This document shows, piece after piece, positions 21,701 to 33,700 of a DNA stretch of 64,000 nt. Source of the stretch: Strix aluco (lineage: Eukaryota > Chordata > Aves > Strigiformes > Strigidae). The translations under genes and the position numbers were made by a program. The notes beneath the pieces were generated by a model. That model was not told the DNA's origin and made no database searches. It saw only the letters and a list, made by a program, of their open reading frames with translations. Positions within the stretch are counted from its first letter, which is position 1. Each line of letters starts with the position of its first letter. Location: positions 5,146,001 through 5,210,000 of the forward strand of contig NC_133958.1 in assembly GCF_031877795.1 (NCBI RefSeq), written 5' to 3'.

Positions 21701-24700
21701 TTTCAAGGCAGATTTACTTCTAAATCACACATCAGAAGAAGTGTTCACTTTACGTATGTCTCATCAAACTCTCCTGGCCCCGGTAGATCTCCACGGGGGG
21801 TGTTCATCACTGGGATGACACGTTGGGAATTTTGAGGGCTCTCTCAAACAGCTTTACCCCCCCAGCTCTGGGGACTCACCGCAGCCTGCCCAGGGGGTGC
21901 TGGCCCTGGTGAAGGGGACCCCGGGGACCCCACAGTTGTCACAACATGGGTCAGGACTGGTGCCACCAAACCCCCAGCAGCTGAACATCCCCCAGGGGCA
22001 GCAGGGTGGGGATTGGCACTGGGGGGGACTTCCAGCTTCACCTTTTAATCAGGACCCCTTAATGTAGGCAGCGCTGTGCTGGCAGCTCCCAGGATCACGC
22101 GGAGTTGGATAAGACCATGGGAAAATGAGACAAAAATCGGGTCCTGTGCTGCAAATGACACCCCAAAATGCTGCTCACCTGCAGGGCAGCCCCCAGGGGC
22201 AGCTGGGGGAGGCAAGGGGAGGTGGGGATATGCTCGCCCAGGCAGCTGCTTGTCATTTGCTAATTAGCAGGTCCCTACAAATGTGTCTGTTAGGGACCTC
22301 TCCTCGGTGCTGTCGTTTGTCTTTGCCTGCAGAAGCTGGGAGACAATGGAGGAATCCACAGGCTTGGCTTGGCTACGAAGGGGAGGAAATTAGGGACGAG
22401 ATGGCTAGTGCAGTCAGGGAGCTTCTAAAATAGCACCTGGGTTGCTGCTGAGGGCAATCCATCATTTTGACAAAAAAATAAAAAAAGAAAATTCAGCATC
22501 CGTTCGCGCACGGTGGGTTGGCTTCGTCCATCCTCTGCCTGTTTATTTGCTGACAGCTGGGATTCCTGGGATGGACACGGGATCTGGCCGGTGCCCGGCT
22601 TCGGTGGCAGCCTTGTCCCCATTTGTCCCTGCCCTGGGGGGGACTGGCTGGGGGTGACCCACTTTTGGGGAGCCCTAGGAGAGGATGTGGGGGCCAGGGG
22701 GGCCCTGTGCAGCTCGGCAAATTATTCTGCTTTGGAGCAGGCTGAATAATTAATAATTATTCTTTGAATAATTGATAAGGAAAAAAAAATATTGCAAATT
22801 CATGGCATGAATTATGCACCGAAGACTGTTTGACCAGGTCCCCCTGCTGCAGTTGGTGCGCGTTAACCCTTCCTGTGCTGGAGAAGGACCTCCAAATCGT
22901 GCAGGGGGATGGGGGTGAAGCGGGGGGCACAGCAGCGGCGCGTCCAGCCCCCTCCCCACTGCCTGCAGGGCAGGGCCAGGCTGTGCTGGAGATGCCCGGG
23001 GTCACACCGATGCCGCGGCATCTCCCCATCCCTCGGTGCCACGCTCACCCCTTCTCCCTCTTGCTCTCCGGGCAGGAATGGACCCCGCCACCAACTCCAA
23101 AAGCAACCACTGCCTCGACGCGGCCAAAGCCTGCAACCTGAACGACAACTGCAAGCGCCTGCGCTCGGGCTACATCTCCACCTGCAGCAAGGAGATCTCG
23201 GCCACCGAGCACTGCAGCCGGAGGAAATGCCACAAGGCGCTGCGCCAATTCTTCGACCGCGTCCCCAGCGAGTACACCTACCGCCTCCTCTTCTGCTCCT
23301 GCAAGGACCAGGCTTGTGCTGAGCGCCGGCGACAAACCATCGTCCCCTCTTGCTCCTACGAGGACAAGGAGAAGCCCAACTGCCTGGATCTGCGCAACAC
23401 ATGCCGGACGGATCACCTCTGCCGGTAAGGGCTGCGCGGGGCTCTGCGCCGGCTGCCCCAGCCCTTCCCAGTGCCGGAGGGGGACCCACAGGCTGGAGAG
23501 GGGAGGGCCAGGCTGGGGGGCCATGGCTGGGTTTGCAGTGCTTTCTTGTTGCATGACCCTCCTCCAAGTTTATCGGTTGCCTCTCCCCAACGCCGCGTGG
23601 CACTTGCCGGCTGGGCCTCCTCCAGGAACAGCTGGAATCTGTGCGCAAAATGGGGCAGATTTAATGGGTTTTGGCTGCTCATGGAGAGGCTGAGGTGCAG
23701 CCTGGAGTTTGGTCTCTCCTCGCTGTGGGGTGAACCTGTGGGTTTGTGCAGGGCTCCGTGTGCTTTGCCAGCATGGGGGCTGCCAACTGAGCCCCCCGCA
23801 CCTCACCCTGAGCTCTGATCTGAAACCCCCCCGTGCAAAACCCCAGCTCTGCCCTTCCCCGTGCTTGGCCCGGGAGGCTGCAGTGGGGCAGTGGCCTCCA
23901 GTAGCGCTCGGCGTGGGGCAGAGCCATGGGGCAGAAGCAGAGCAGTGGGGATGGAGCTGCCTTTCTGCTGTGAGCGGTGGAGCTGAGCCCCTGGGGACTG
24001 CGCTGGCTCTGTTCCCCACCCGGCACCGCTCCGTCTCCCCAAGCTGTGGAGGGGGTGAACGTGCAAAAAGCACCGTGGCAGCGTGGGCACCCACGCCCTG
24101 CAAGCAGCAAAATCCCTCGGCGTGCTTCCAGCATCCCCAGCAAAACTTCATCGCTGGTGAAATCCGCTGTCTTCCCCGTGGCAGAGCAAAGTTGGGAGAT
24201 CAGGCTTTTGTTCCATTATGAAACTCATTATTCATACGGCAAAAAACCTCCTGTCACCCTCTGGGGGCTGGATCAGCCTCATAAAGAATATGTTTCCTAT
24301 GAGGAGGAGGGCCTTTTTGCCATCAAGGTGATGGAGTTTCCCAGAGCCTGGTGGCGAAATAAATAAATAACAGAGCTTCAGGTCTTCCTCTGGCTGCAAG
24401 CGAATGTGTTTGAAATGTGGGAATGTGGCTTTTTATCAAAAAGTAATACAATAAGCCAATGTCTATGAATAAAAGATACCAGGGCTGTGCCGAGTCGTGG
24501 CCAAATTAATGGGAGCACCTTTCTGACAGCAGGCCTGATGCTTGCTCAGACATTAAATGCTGCGGATGCAACCGCTCGCGGGGGGGGAATAACCCGCATT
24601 AGCAGCGCATTGAGGGGGACCGGAGAGGCCGCAGAGCTGCCGAGCATTAATTATAAGCCCGTTCCTGCATGAAATGAAATTCTGCCAGAAAGAGGTGAAA

Positions 24701-27700
24701 CAGCAAAGGGGGAAGTGTGTGGCAGCTGCTTTGGCTGTTTGCTCCAAGTTGGAAATGCATTTTTTCTGGGGAGGGGTGGGCCTGGCCGGGGGCTCTCGTT
24801 CTGCAAAGCACCCGAATCCGGTGTTTATTTGTGCCTCCAGCTTTGGGCATTGGTTTGCAGAGTTTTGCCTTTACCTCGGCTGTTTTCTCCCCGTGCTGGG
24901 GGGTTGCAGGGCTGGGCATGGATGCACCCCTCGGATCTGGGCTGGCAAGATCCCATCCCATCCACTCCCCTCCTGCCGTGCTGCCCCAGGGGGGCTCTGG
25001 CAGCGTTCCCCAAGGCTCAGGCAGGCAGGTTGGCTCCGAGCCCCCCATCAAAAGCTGTCGCATTAACCAGGCTGGGGCACTGGGGTGCAAGACGGGGTTA
25101 AGAGCCTGCGGCGGGGAGCACGCGCCCGGGGACGCTCAGAGATGCTGCCACGCTCCAGCAGCTCACTTGTCCTCCTTGTGTTTGCAGCTGCAGAAGTGTT
25201 TCGAAGCGGTGACCTACCTAGGGTGAGCCGTGCCTGGCACCTGAGCTGAGAGGGGGAGGAAAAAAATAAGAATTTTTCTCCAGTCATGTTGCGTTGCAAG
25301 CGAGAGAGGGTCTGGCTTTTTTCTCCCTGGCTTTTGGGATGGCGAGGGCTCTGGCAGAGCCTTCTAGCAGGGGCTGTGTGTGCGCTGTGCGTTCCCTGGC
25401 AGCGGGCACACGCGCAGGCTGTGGTTTATGGTCCCTGCTGCTGTTTTCCCCCCGCCTCCATCTCCATCTGGAGGTCTCCTGCCAGCACATCTTCCCTGGG
25501 GGTGGAGGAATGGCCCTGCATGCTGCGCCTGGTGCACACATGGGCATCACGTCCCGTCGCCTGTGGGGCAAGGATGAGGAGGAGAATTGGTCAAGGAAAA
25601 CCATCCTCAGAGCCTGCTGCCCTGGCTGCTTGCTGTGAGCTGCCTGATATCCGGCGGCCGTGAGTCCGTCCGCCCCAACACTGCCCCAGACACGGGCAGG
25701 GAGTCGCAGCACCCATTGCTGTGGGTCCAATTTCCCAGCTTAGAGCTGGGCATGGACGTACCTGCTGGCTGAACCCCTTCTCCCTCAGCTCCTCCTCCAT
25801 GCACATTCCTGGCATTTCCCAGCTGCTCCAGGCTGAGAGAGCACCTAGTGACCCTGGAAAGCCCAGGCTCAGGAGCCGAAGGAAATCTGGGCTGTCTAAC
25901 CACCCTGTGGGTAGCACAAACTCCTCCAGCAGCTTCTGTTTGCACCTCGTCAGAGGGTTTTGGCTGATGTGGACGTGCCTTGTATTTCAGGTGGCTTTGG
26001 CTTGGTATAAGGGGGTGATGCAGAGGGTCCTAGAGACAGCGCTGCACCGCACACAGGGATCTACAAACTCTGGTGCACGGTTCCAGGATCCCTTGTGATG
26101 CTGCTAGTCCAGCTCTGGGCTTCTGCAAAAGCCCAGGGAGGGGGGGGGGTTTGCATCCCTGTGCCAGCTGGGTGAGTTTGGTTTTTTGGTGTCCCCTTGG
26201 CCGAGCAGCTCTGGGCTTGTTCTGCAGGGCTGCCTGGTACTGGGGAGGGCCTCTCCTCTCTCTCCTGCCTCCCCAAGGCCCTCTGCTTTTATAAATAACA
26301 AAGCATTGGCAGGCAGCCCCTGCCAAGATCATCACCAGGTGCCGGGAATGTGTATAAATAGAGTGCACAGGCTTTGTCCTCCTTCCCACGGCATCTGCAC
26401 CCACCAGCCTCCACCCAAGAGCAAGCGGGTGTGAAACCCCCTCCACATCCCATCATCCCGAGCCCCTGCTGGGGTCTGCCGTGGGCTTTCCCTTCGCTGC
26501 CTGTGCTTATCGGCCCGGCATCACAGACTGATGCTTGTCCTCCTTATCAGCACACGGGACTGGCAAGGGCATTGAACTCAGAAGCAGATTGGCAAGCTGC
26601 TCCGAAACCCAGCGGTGACAGGAGATGAGATAATGCTTCTGCACGAGCTGTGAACGTAATTAAGCCTCCTGGCTGAACGCCTAATGAATGGCAAAGCCCT
26701 CTCTACCGGGATAGGACTTTGCCAGGAGGTTTTTGCTGCCATCTCACCGTGGTCGGTGCTGAGATGGGTGCAGGGGGTTGTCCCTCATAGGGGCTGCTGC
26801 TCCTGCAGGACACAACCCACGCTGAGGTCACGTTGCTTCCTTCTTTCCCACGAGAAGCAGAGGAGTCGGGGGAGAGGGCAAATGAATGGTCCAGCATGGA
26901 AAAGAGTCATTCTGGAGGTTTTCATGGCTTTCTGCTGCTGCTTTCCAGCTGCACAGGGCTGGTGGTTAAATGGTTGTTGAACACCAACTCCTGTCCCATC
27001 AGTGGCCACAAAGCTGGGGAGATAAAAGCTACCAGCACTTCCATCAGGACCAAGAGTGGTTCTGTAAGTGGCTGTTTTCTGAATTCTTTGGACCGGGGTA
27101 TTTTAACCAGTGCTCAGCGTGGAGCAGGGTCTGGATCACCCGGGGGTCCCCGTGGCGAGGAGGAGGGTGCTGTGCAGCCCCTCCATTCTGCATTGCCCTT
27201 CTGAGCTCGGGTCCTGGTCCTCTAGCCGAAGCAATTCAAATGGCCTTGACCTGTGAGGCTGCTAAAAATCCCCTCTGAGATGCCCCAAGCCCCTTCGCCC
27301 GGCTCCTGGCCATGAGCGCAGGAGCAATCAGGCTCAGATCGCTGCAATTTGTGAAGCTTTTTGCGCCGGGAAGCTTTTCCCGGCACAACAGAGGAGCCCG
27401 ACGAACTCCCTGAGCTTTGTGCCTGATTGCAATGGACAGGTTTTAGCTCCTAGAATATAAAAACCTTTTGCAAAACACTAACCTCAGCTAAGGGGAAAGG
27501 GAAGGAAAGGGGAGAAAAGAGCTGATTTCAGCAGCTGCAGTTTGCTGTATTTTTCATCTTGCATCAGCAAGTCAGGAACACAAATAATCTGGTCTTATAT
27601 GCTTCAGTGATGCTGGTGCTGAAGAATTTCCCAGCCTCCACTGGCTGTAGCTCCTCAGCATCCAAAAGCAGGGTGATGTTTCATTTGCTTGAGTTTTCTC

Positions 27701-30700
27701 CCCATTTTCAGTGGATTTTTGCCTGGGGGTGGGGACGGATCCTGCCCAGCTCCTTGCAGGACGCCCGTGGCTGTGTCCATTGGCCAGGTGCATTTCTGCA
27801 CAGCAGAAACCATCTCTCCTTGGCTGGGGTTGGGCAGCTAATTTGGGAGCGATACCCCGGGGAGGGGAAGCCTCGCTTCATCACCCGAGGACCCACGAGG
27901 GAGGCTTGGCCCGCGGCGTGCGCAGGAGAAGGAACGGATCCAGGCTGGCTTGGTATTGATTAAACACCAAACATGGGAACAAAACGCTTTGTTTTTAAAC
28001 CCACGTCCTCGTCTTCACGCCCTTTGTTTAGCACAGACAAAATGCCATCTATAATGGATGTTTCCTTGATAAACAGCGGAGCGGCAGCTCAACTTTCTCA
28101 TTACGGCGTGTAATGAGAGCGGCTCAGAAGTACGGCTCAGCTGTCCACAGAGCTGTCTGGGAAGAGGAAGAAGAAGGAGGGAAGAATGCTGCTGGATTTA
28201 TCAGCGGTTCAGGGAGCTGGTAGAGAGGAGCAGTGCTCGGCCCTGGAGGGGGGACAGGGCACGATGGGTCCCCAGGGGTGGGTGGCTGCACTGGAGCTGG
28301 GCAACCTGCAGTAACCTGCCAGGAGAAGCCTCCAAATCCGACCTTAAATTAGCGAATCTGCAAAGGTTGGTGGCTTTGGCTTCCCAATATGGGGGGGGAC
28401 ACAGGGAGGGGGCCAGTGGGGCAGCACCCCCAGGTACCTCTCCCCTGGGACCCTGTGGGCACCCAGGTGCAAAGGCAGCTGGAAGGGATCTCTCAGCTCC
28501 GTGGCCACCTTGCTCAAGGCTAACGGTGCTCTTAACACAATAATAAGTCAATTCGCACTGAATAATTAAATAGAGAGCCTTCATAAGTATTGACTTAATG
28601 TGACAGCAAGTCTATACTGACTCAGGGTTTGCTTATGTAAACACAATCTCCTGTTCGGCTTAGTTAGCAGTTCAATGAAATAGAACAGTCCTTCAATTAA
28701 AATCAAATGATGCGTGTGTTTAATTCTTCCCTTCTCTTGCTGGGTAATGATAGGGTTTGAGCATAGGCAAGAGGATAAAAAAAAAAGACTTTCAACTGCT
28801 CTTATCTATGATGAATCTAAATGCAACGTCCTAAAAATACATATGGATAACTAAACTTCGTAATTAACGGCTCCTAACTTAGCAGTTGGTCTGTTGGCTG
28901 TTTGTCCTCATTTTTTTCCCTCTCGCTGGCTTAGCTCTGCTTACTCTAATTTGGGGGTTTCTCCTTTGCTGAGCTCTGGTTCATTCTGGTTTTGCCTCTT
29001 TCCTGCTGCCCCCATCGCCCTGGGCGGGGGGCGGCGGTGGGATGGGGGACCAGCGCCCATCCTGCGGAGCGCTGCTCCGCTACAGCAGAGAGATGGTTTT
29101 CACTAAAAGTAGCAATAAAACCCTCCTGGCTTATACCAGAACAGGTGACTCCAGTCTCCACCAGAGGTGGCAGATCACTTTTCCTGGATAAAACAAATAT
29201 TTCCATTGATCTTTTTTTTTTTTTTTTCTTTTTCCCCTGTGAACTATTTACTAGCTTTGGTAGAGGGTCATCCAGAAAGTGGAGTTTTGCTCCAGCTTCC
29301 CTCTCATTTCTTTAGCTGATCCCCATCCCCAGGGCTCTTTGAATTACCTGGCCACTGTTCTTGGTGTTTGAGGCTAATTTTTTTTATCTCAGCATCTCCT
29401 GGCTTTGAAAGCATTCATCTCCAGCAGGACGAGCAGGCAGAGCGAGCGTTGGGAGGAGGATGCCCAGCGGGCCCACGGGTTTTTCATGTCTTGCTGAGTT
29501 TTTGCATGTTGTCGCAGCTTCTTGAACATCCACTGCTCTGCAGGGGGGGGAGAGGCACGTTTCCAAGCCGCCTCTCGATGCTCATGTCTATTAAAGCCAT
29601 TTTTCCTTGGTCCCTGTAAATTGCCTGTGAAAAACACGTCTTGAGTAATCTCCGCATCTCGATATTTTCTGCATGAAATATTCAAGAGCCTGATACTGTT
29701 CGCTTTGATGGGTGGTGAGTTATTACCAGCGCTGGGCTTGGACTTCTCATAGGCATGCGGTGATGGGAACAATTAGCACCCAATTAGGCACCTTGCATCT
29801 GTTCTGGGGATTTTTCTGCTTAAAAAATTGCAATGCACCAACAAGCGGAAAAAACCAATCAAAAATCCTCTGCTGTGTAGGTAACTTTTAATGTCAGAGC
29901 GAGGGTGTCTTGCTGGCACTGGCAAGCTGCTGCTGAATTCTTGCACGCTAACAAGGGTAGGAGAGGAGTTAGCAGCCAGGAGCTGGCGGGATGGGCCCTC
30001 CAGCAATGCACAGAGTCCCCTAAACGGGAGCTATATGTGCCAGGGGTATACGTGCACCGCAGGGACCCAGGTCCCTGGGAGGTGTCTGGAGTTGGACAGG
30101 GAGAAGGAGAGGTATTAAAGCCCCTGGATCCCTGGGGCTGCCTCCCCTTGGCATCGTTCTGGTCTTTTCACTCAAAAATCAGATATATTTTCTAGATGCA
30201 TCAAAGAGAAACAGCTTGTAACCCCCTAACTTTGAAATCTAGCGCTTGGACTGGGTTTAGGATATGATATATGTGTGTATATATAATTAATTCTTGTTAA
30301 TCCCTTTTTCACTCCTTTTTTTTTTTTTTTTTTTGACTTGGAGACCTTTCAGGAAAATAACGTGCTGGCTGAGGCTGTGCTCTGCAGCTCCCCGCGCCGT
30401 TGTCCTCCTTCCCCATCCCTGCCCCAGCTGCCAGCCCAGCTCTTCCCAGCCCAGGTCTGGCCTTTGCAGGCGGAGACTGGCCAGACCCACCTGCTGCCTC
30501 GAGCTGCCAGCCAGCAATTTGGCACCAATTCCTCCCGTTTCTGCTAAGATGGACTTGGCTCCCTCTCCTTTTTTTGCCCAGGCACTTAAAAGCAGAAATC
30601 TGAGAAGCCATGGGCCGACTCCAGTAAGGTTTATTCCTGGCAGTTAGAGTCTCATCCAACGACTGCAAACTCATTGTATACAACGGAAAGAGTGACATCT

Positions 30701-33700
30701 GGCTTGGATATTCTGGAAAGATTACCAGCTGGCTTGTCATGTATTATGAAAAGAATAACATTTGCCTTAGAGGATGCTACAAGCCAGGAGCAGGGCCCCG
30801 GGGAGCAGCGTGACAAATTTTCATGGCGCTCGGTGATGAACTTGCCACAGTTCTTTAAGAGAATTGACGTGCTTTCGCCTCTAATTTGGGGAGAGGGGAA
30901 ATGCTGTCGGAAACTTTATTTATCTCCTGTGGAGGGGAGGAGGAGGGCATCCAAATACCTTCATGCGATGGGGATTGTGTGAAAGGAGCGGAGTTGGAGC
31001 TTTTCTGCTCTGCAACACCCACCCTGGGCTCTTCCTTCTGCTCCCACTTAGCAAGTGGGGAGCAACACCCCTTCACCCAAGGCTGGTTTTGGCTGCAGGG
31101 AGGGCTGAGCACTGCGAATGCCCCCTGGCAAAGCTTTTCATGCACAGCTCCAGCGAGGGAGACTCTGTGCTGAGAGCTGAGCATCAGCCCCAGGAATGGG
31201 TGCAGGGTGGGAGACCCCAGCCTCCCTCTCTGCACCGCTGTCGTAGGGAGTTTTTCTTTCCCCGTGTGCTAAATCGCTAGAGAAGAAAATAAACGTGAGT
31301 CTGGTGAAAACATCCTGCTCCTGGGATGGGTGAGTTTTGTTTCCAGGAAGAAGGAGAGGGAGAAAGTTGGCTCCTTGTCTCACACATGCCACAGGAGAGC
31401 TGCAGAATCCCCTTTTTTCCTGAAATCGGGGCTTTAGCCCAAGCCCATCCTCCTTCCTTGTGTCGTGGAGCAGTCGCCCCGCACACCCCCCAGCTGCATC
31501 TCTCCCAGTTGTGTTATTGCTATTTATTAACATCCAACATGCAGAAGAGCACAGCAGTGCCCAGGAGTCCTGTCTTCTCCTTGGGAGTGCTTGAATAACC
31601 CAGATGAAGAGGCTGACCTTGTCCTGGAAATTTGCAGCCTGTTGGGAGGCTGTAAGTGGGTCAGGCAGCTGGTGTAAGTGGGAAAATAATCCAGTTTATG
31701 CCGCTGGCAGCCTGTCGGCAGGTGAAAACTGAGCATGACCTGCATGCCCAGCCGTGGGAAGCAGCAAAAAGAAGGTACCAAATGCACGGGTGGCTCTCAC
31801 CAAACCCCCGCCTCGGCCAGGGAGCTCACTGTGGGGTGATGCTGGGGTCCCCAAAGGACCAGGGAGCCCCCAGAAGAGGCTCAGCTGCTCCACAGAGCAT
31901 CAGTGGCTGTGAAACCCCTGGAAAAAGCCCCAGCCACGGGTGGCTGGAAACAACAAAAGTCTCCAGGAAACCGCTGCATTCCCACGTGGAGCATCCAGTG
32001 CTGCGGTCCAGCCCCGAGCAGCTGTGCTTTATTCCCTCTTACGTCCTTTTCCCAGTACGTAGCCCAGGAAAACACAGTGGCCTCCTGGCTGCAGGCTCAG
32101 CAGCAGCATCTCTGCTCCCCCCTCCCCGGCGCTGGCTGCATTTCAGTGGTACCTGCCCCCCGCTCCCTTAACGCACTCGAGATTCCGGCGTGATGAAAAG
32201 TGCTGGATGGATGTAAGGTATCTCTGCAGATCCCTTCTGCTTCATTCAATCACTGCTTCATTTGTTCCTCCATTTAATTTGATAAAAACCTTCTGAAAAC
32301 AAATCATTCCTATTTTTTTAAAAAAATAACACAGTTTCTACCCTTTATTTCCATCAGTTCTTATGGCTTTAGGCAGGTACTGTTGGATGATTCAATCACT
32401 GGTTGGACAAAGATGACATTTAATTAAGAAGGAAGGAAAAGGAAGCTAAAGAAAATAATGTATGCCTTCTTTCTATATGAAGAGTGGAAAAAAAGAGCTG
32501 AGGAGGTTTTCTGTTGTGAAATGCAAGGTCTCATCTACAGTGTCAGCAACTTGGCTGCTTCGCAGCGATTCCTCCCTGTGATTGAGATCCAGCCTGGGCC
32601 ACAATTCAGCCTCGTGTCTGTTCGTTTAATGACTGAGTCAATTTGGAAAACTGCAGCCCATCCGTCTGTCCACCTGGTCCATCTGTCCATCTTCTCCTAC
32701 ATCCTTCCCATTTCTTTAGCCTTCTACCTCAGTGATTCGATTCATCCCAAGAAAAAAATCCCCAGAGCATCGCGTGGAAAGTGTGGGTTTGGCTCGGCAG
32801 AGCCAGATTACTGATACACCGGGAAAGAATTGTTCTTCCATCGCTCCTTGCACTTTTTCTGTGCATTACACTGAGCAGTGAGAGGAGATGAGAAGGGGTA
32901 ACCAAGCCAGCAATCGGAGTGGAAATCAGCTCCTCTGCTCCTCTTGTCCCTTCCTATTCCTCCTGGTCCTGCTGGTTATCCCTATCTCTGCTCTTTCTGC
33001 CTTCACTCTGCCCCAGAGCCGAGTCTGGCAGGAGGGCAGGCAGGGATGGAGGAGGAGGGCAGGCAGGACACGAGCATCTCAGCCCCTGGGGTCTCTGTGA
33101 GGCTTCCTCTTGTTTTTTCCCTTCTCAGCTGCAAAAGAAGAAAGGAGAATGTAAACCCCAACCTCAGGCATTTTAATTGCACTCTAAGCTTTAACATTTC
33201 AGGGGGAAGATAAAAACAAGCCGTGAAATTTTACAGTCGTGTAATGACACCGGGAGCAGCGCGGCCAAATGAGGTTGTGAAGTTTATGGTGTGCTCTGCC
33301 AGTTCAGCAGTGCTTGGAAAGGGCTGGGGAGGTGGGGAGAGGTAAAGGATGGGGGAACGAGGGTCCCACGCTCGGGGGCTCACCCCCAGTGGGGTACCCC
33401 TCCGTGCGCAGGCACCCCTCCCTTGCTCGTGACCCTCTGGCAGGCTGCGGCAATGGGAGGTGAGACAAGAAGTTGCACCTCCTGCGTTTAGATCTCATGT
33501 AGATCTCCTCTCTCTATCTCATTTACCCTCTTTTCTTGCCTTTATATTTTTAAAATGTTGCTCCTTGCTGCCGAGTTGCTCTGTGCCGGGAGCGGCAGTG
33601 AAATCCCATCCCTCTCCCTCTTGCTCTTTGCATCCAGGTCCCGGCTGGCCGATTTCCACACCAACTGCCAAGCCTCCTTCCAGTTCCTGACAAGCTGCCC

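Larger units (their letters stand above)
23425..33637 (+). other. GFRA2: GFRA2 intron 4
   Basis: At 10213 bp this is the largest intron, with GTAAGG and CATCCAG borders. It has several AT-biased islands proposed as regulatory elements (about 24480-24680, 27960-28200, 28530-28890, 29590-29860, 32215-32460). It also has a nested inverted repeat at 27324-27430, a palindromic homeodomain-type site at 28096-28118, a TATA-like motif at 26353, and T runs (29212-29227; 30316-30334). No coding exon or transposon is recognised between exons 4 and 5. Confidence 0.9.

Noticed and set aside
22863-23648. A 261-codon open frame on -.
   Set aside because: Antisense of GFRA2 exon 4, whose codon pattern leaves the opposite strand open.
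29160-29176. A possible CTCF site (CCACCAGAGGTGGCAG).
   Set aside because: The spacing has one extra base relative to the CTCF core as I know it, so the match is not good enough to call.
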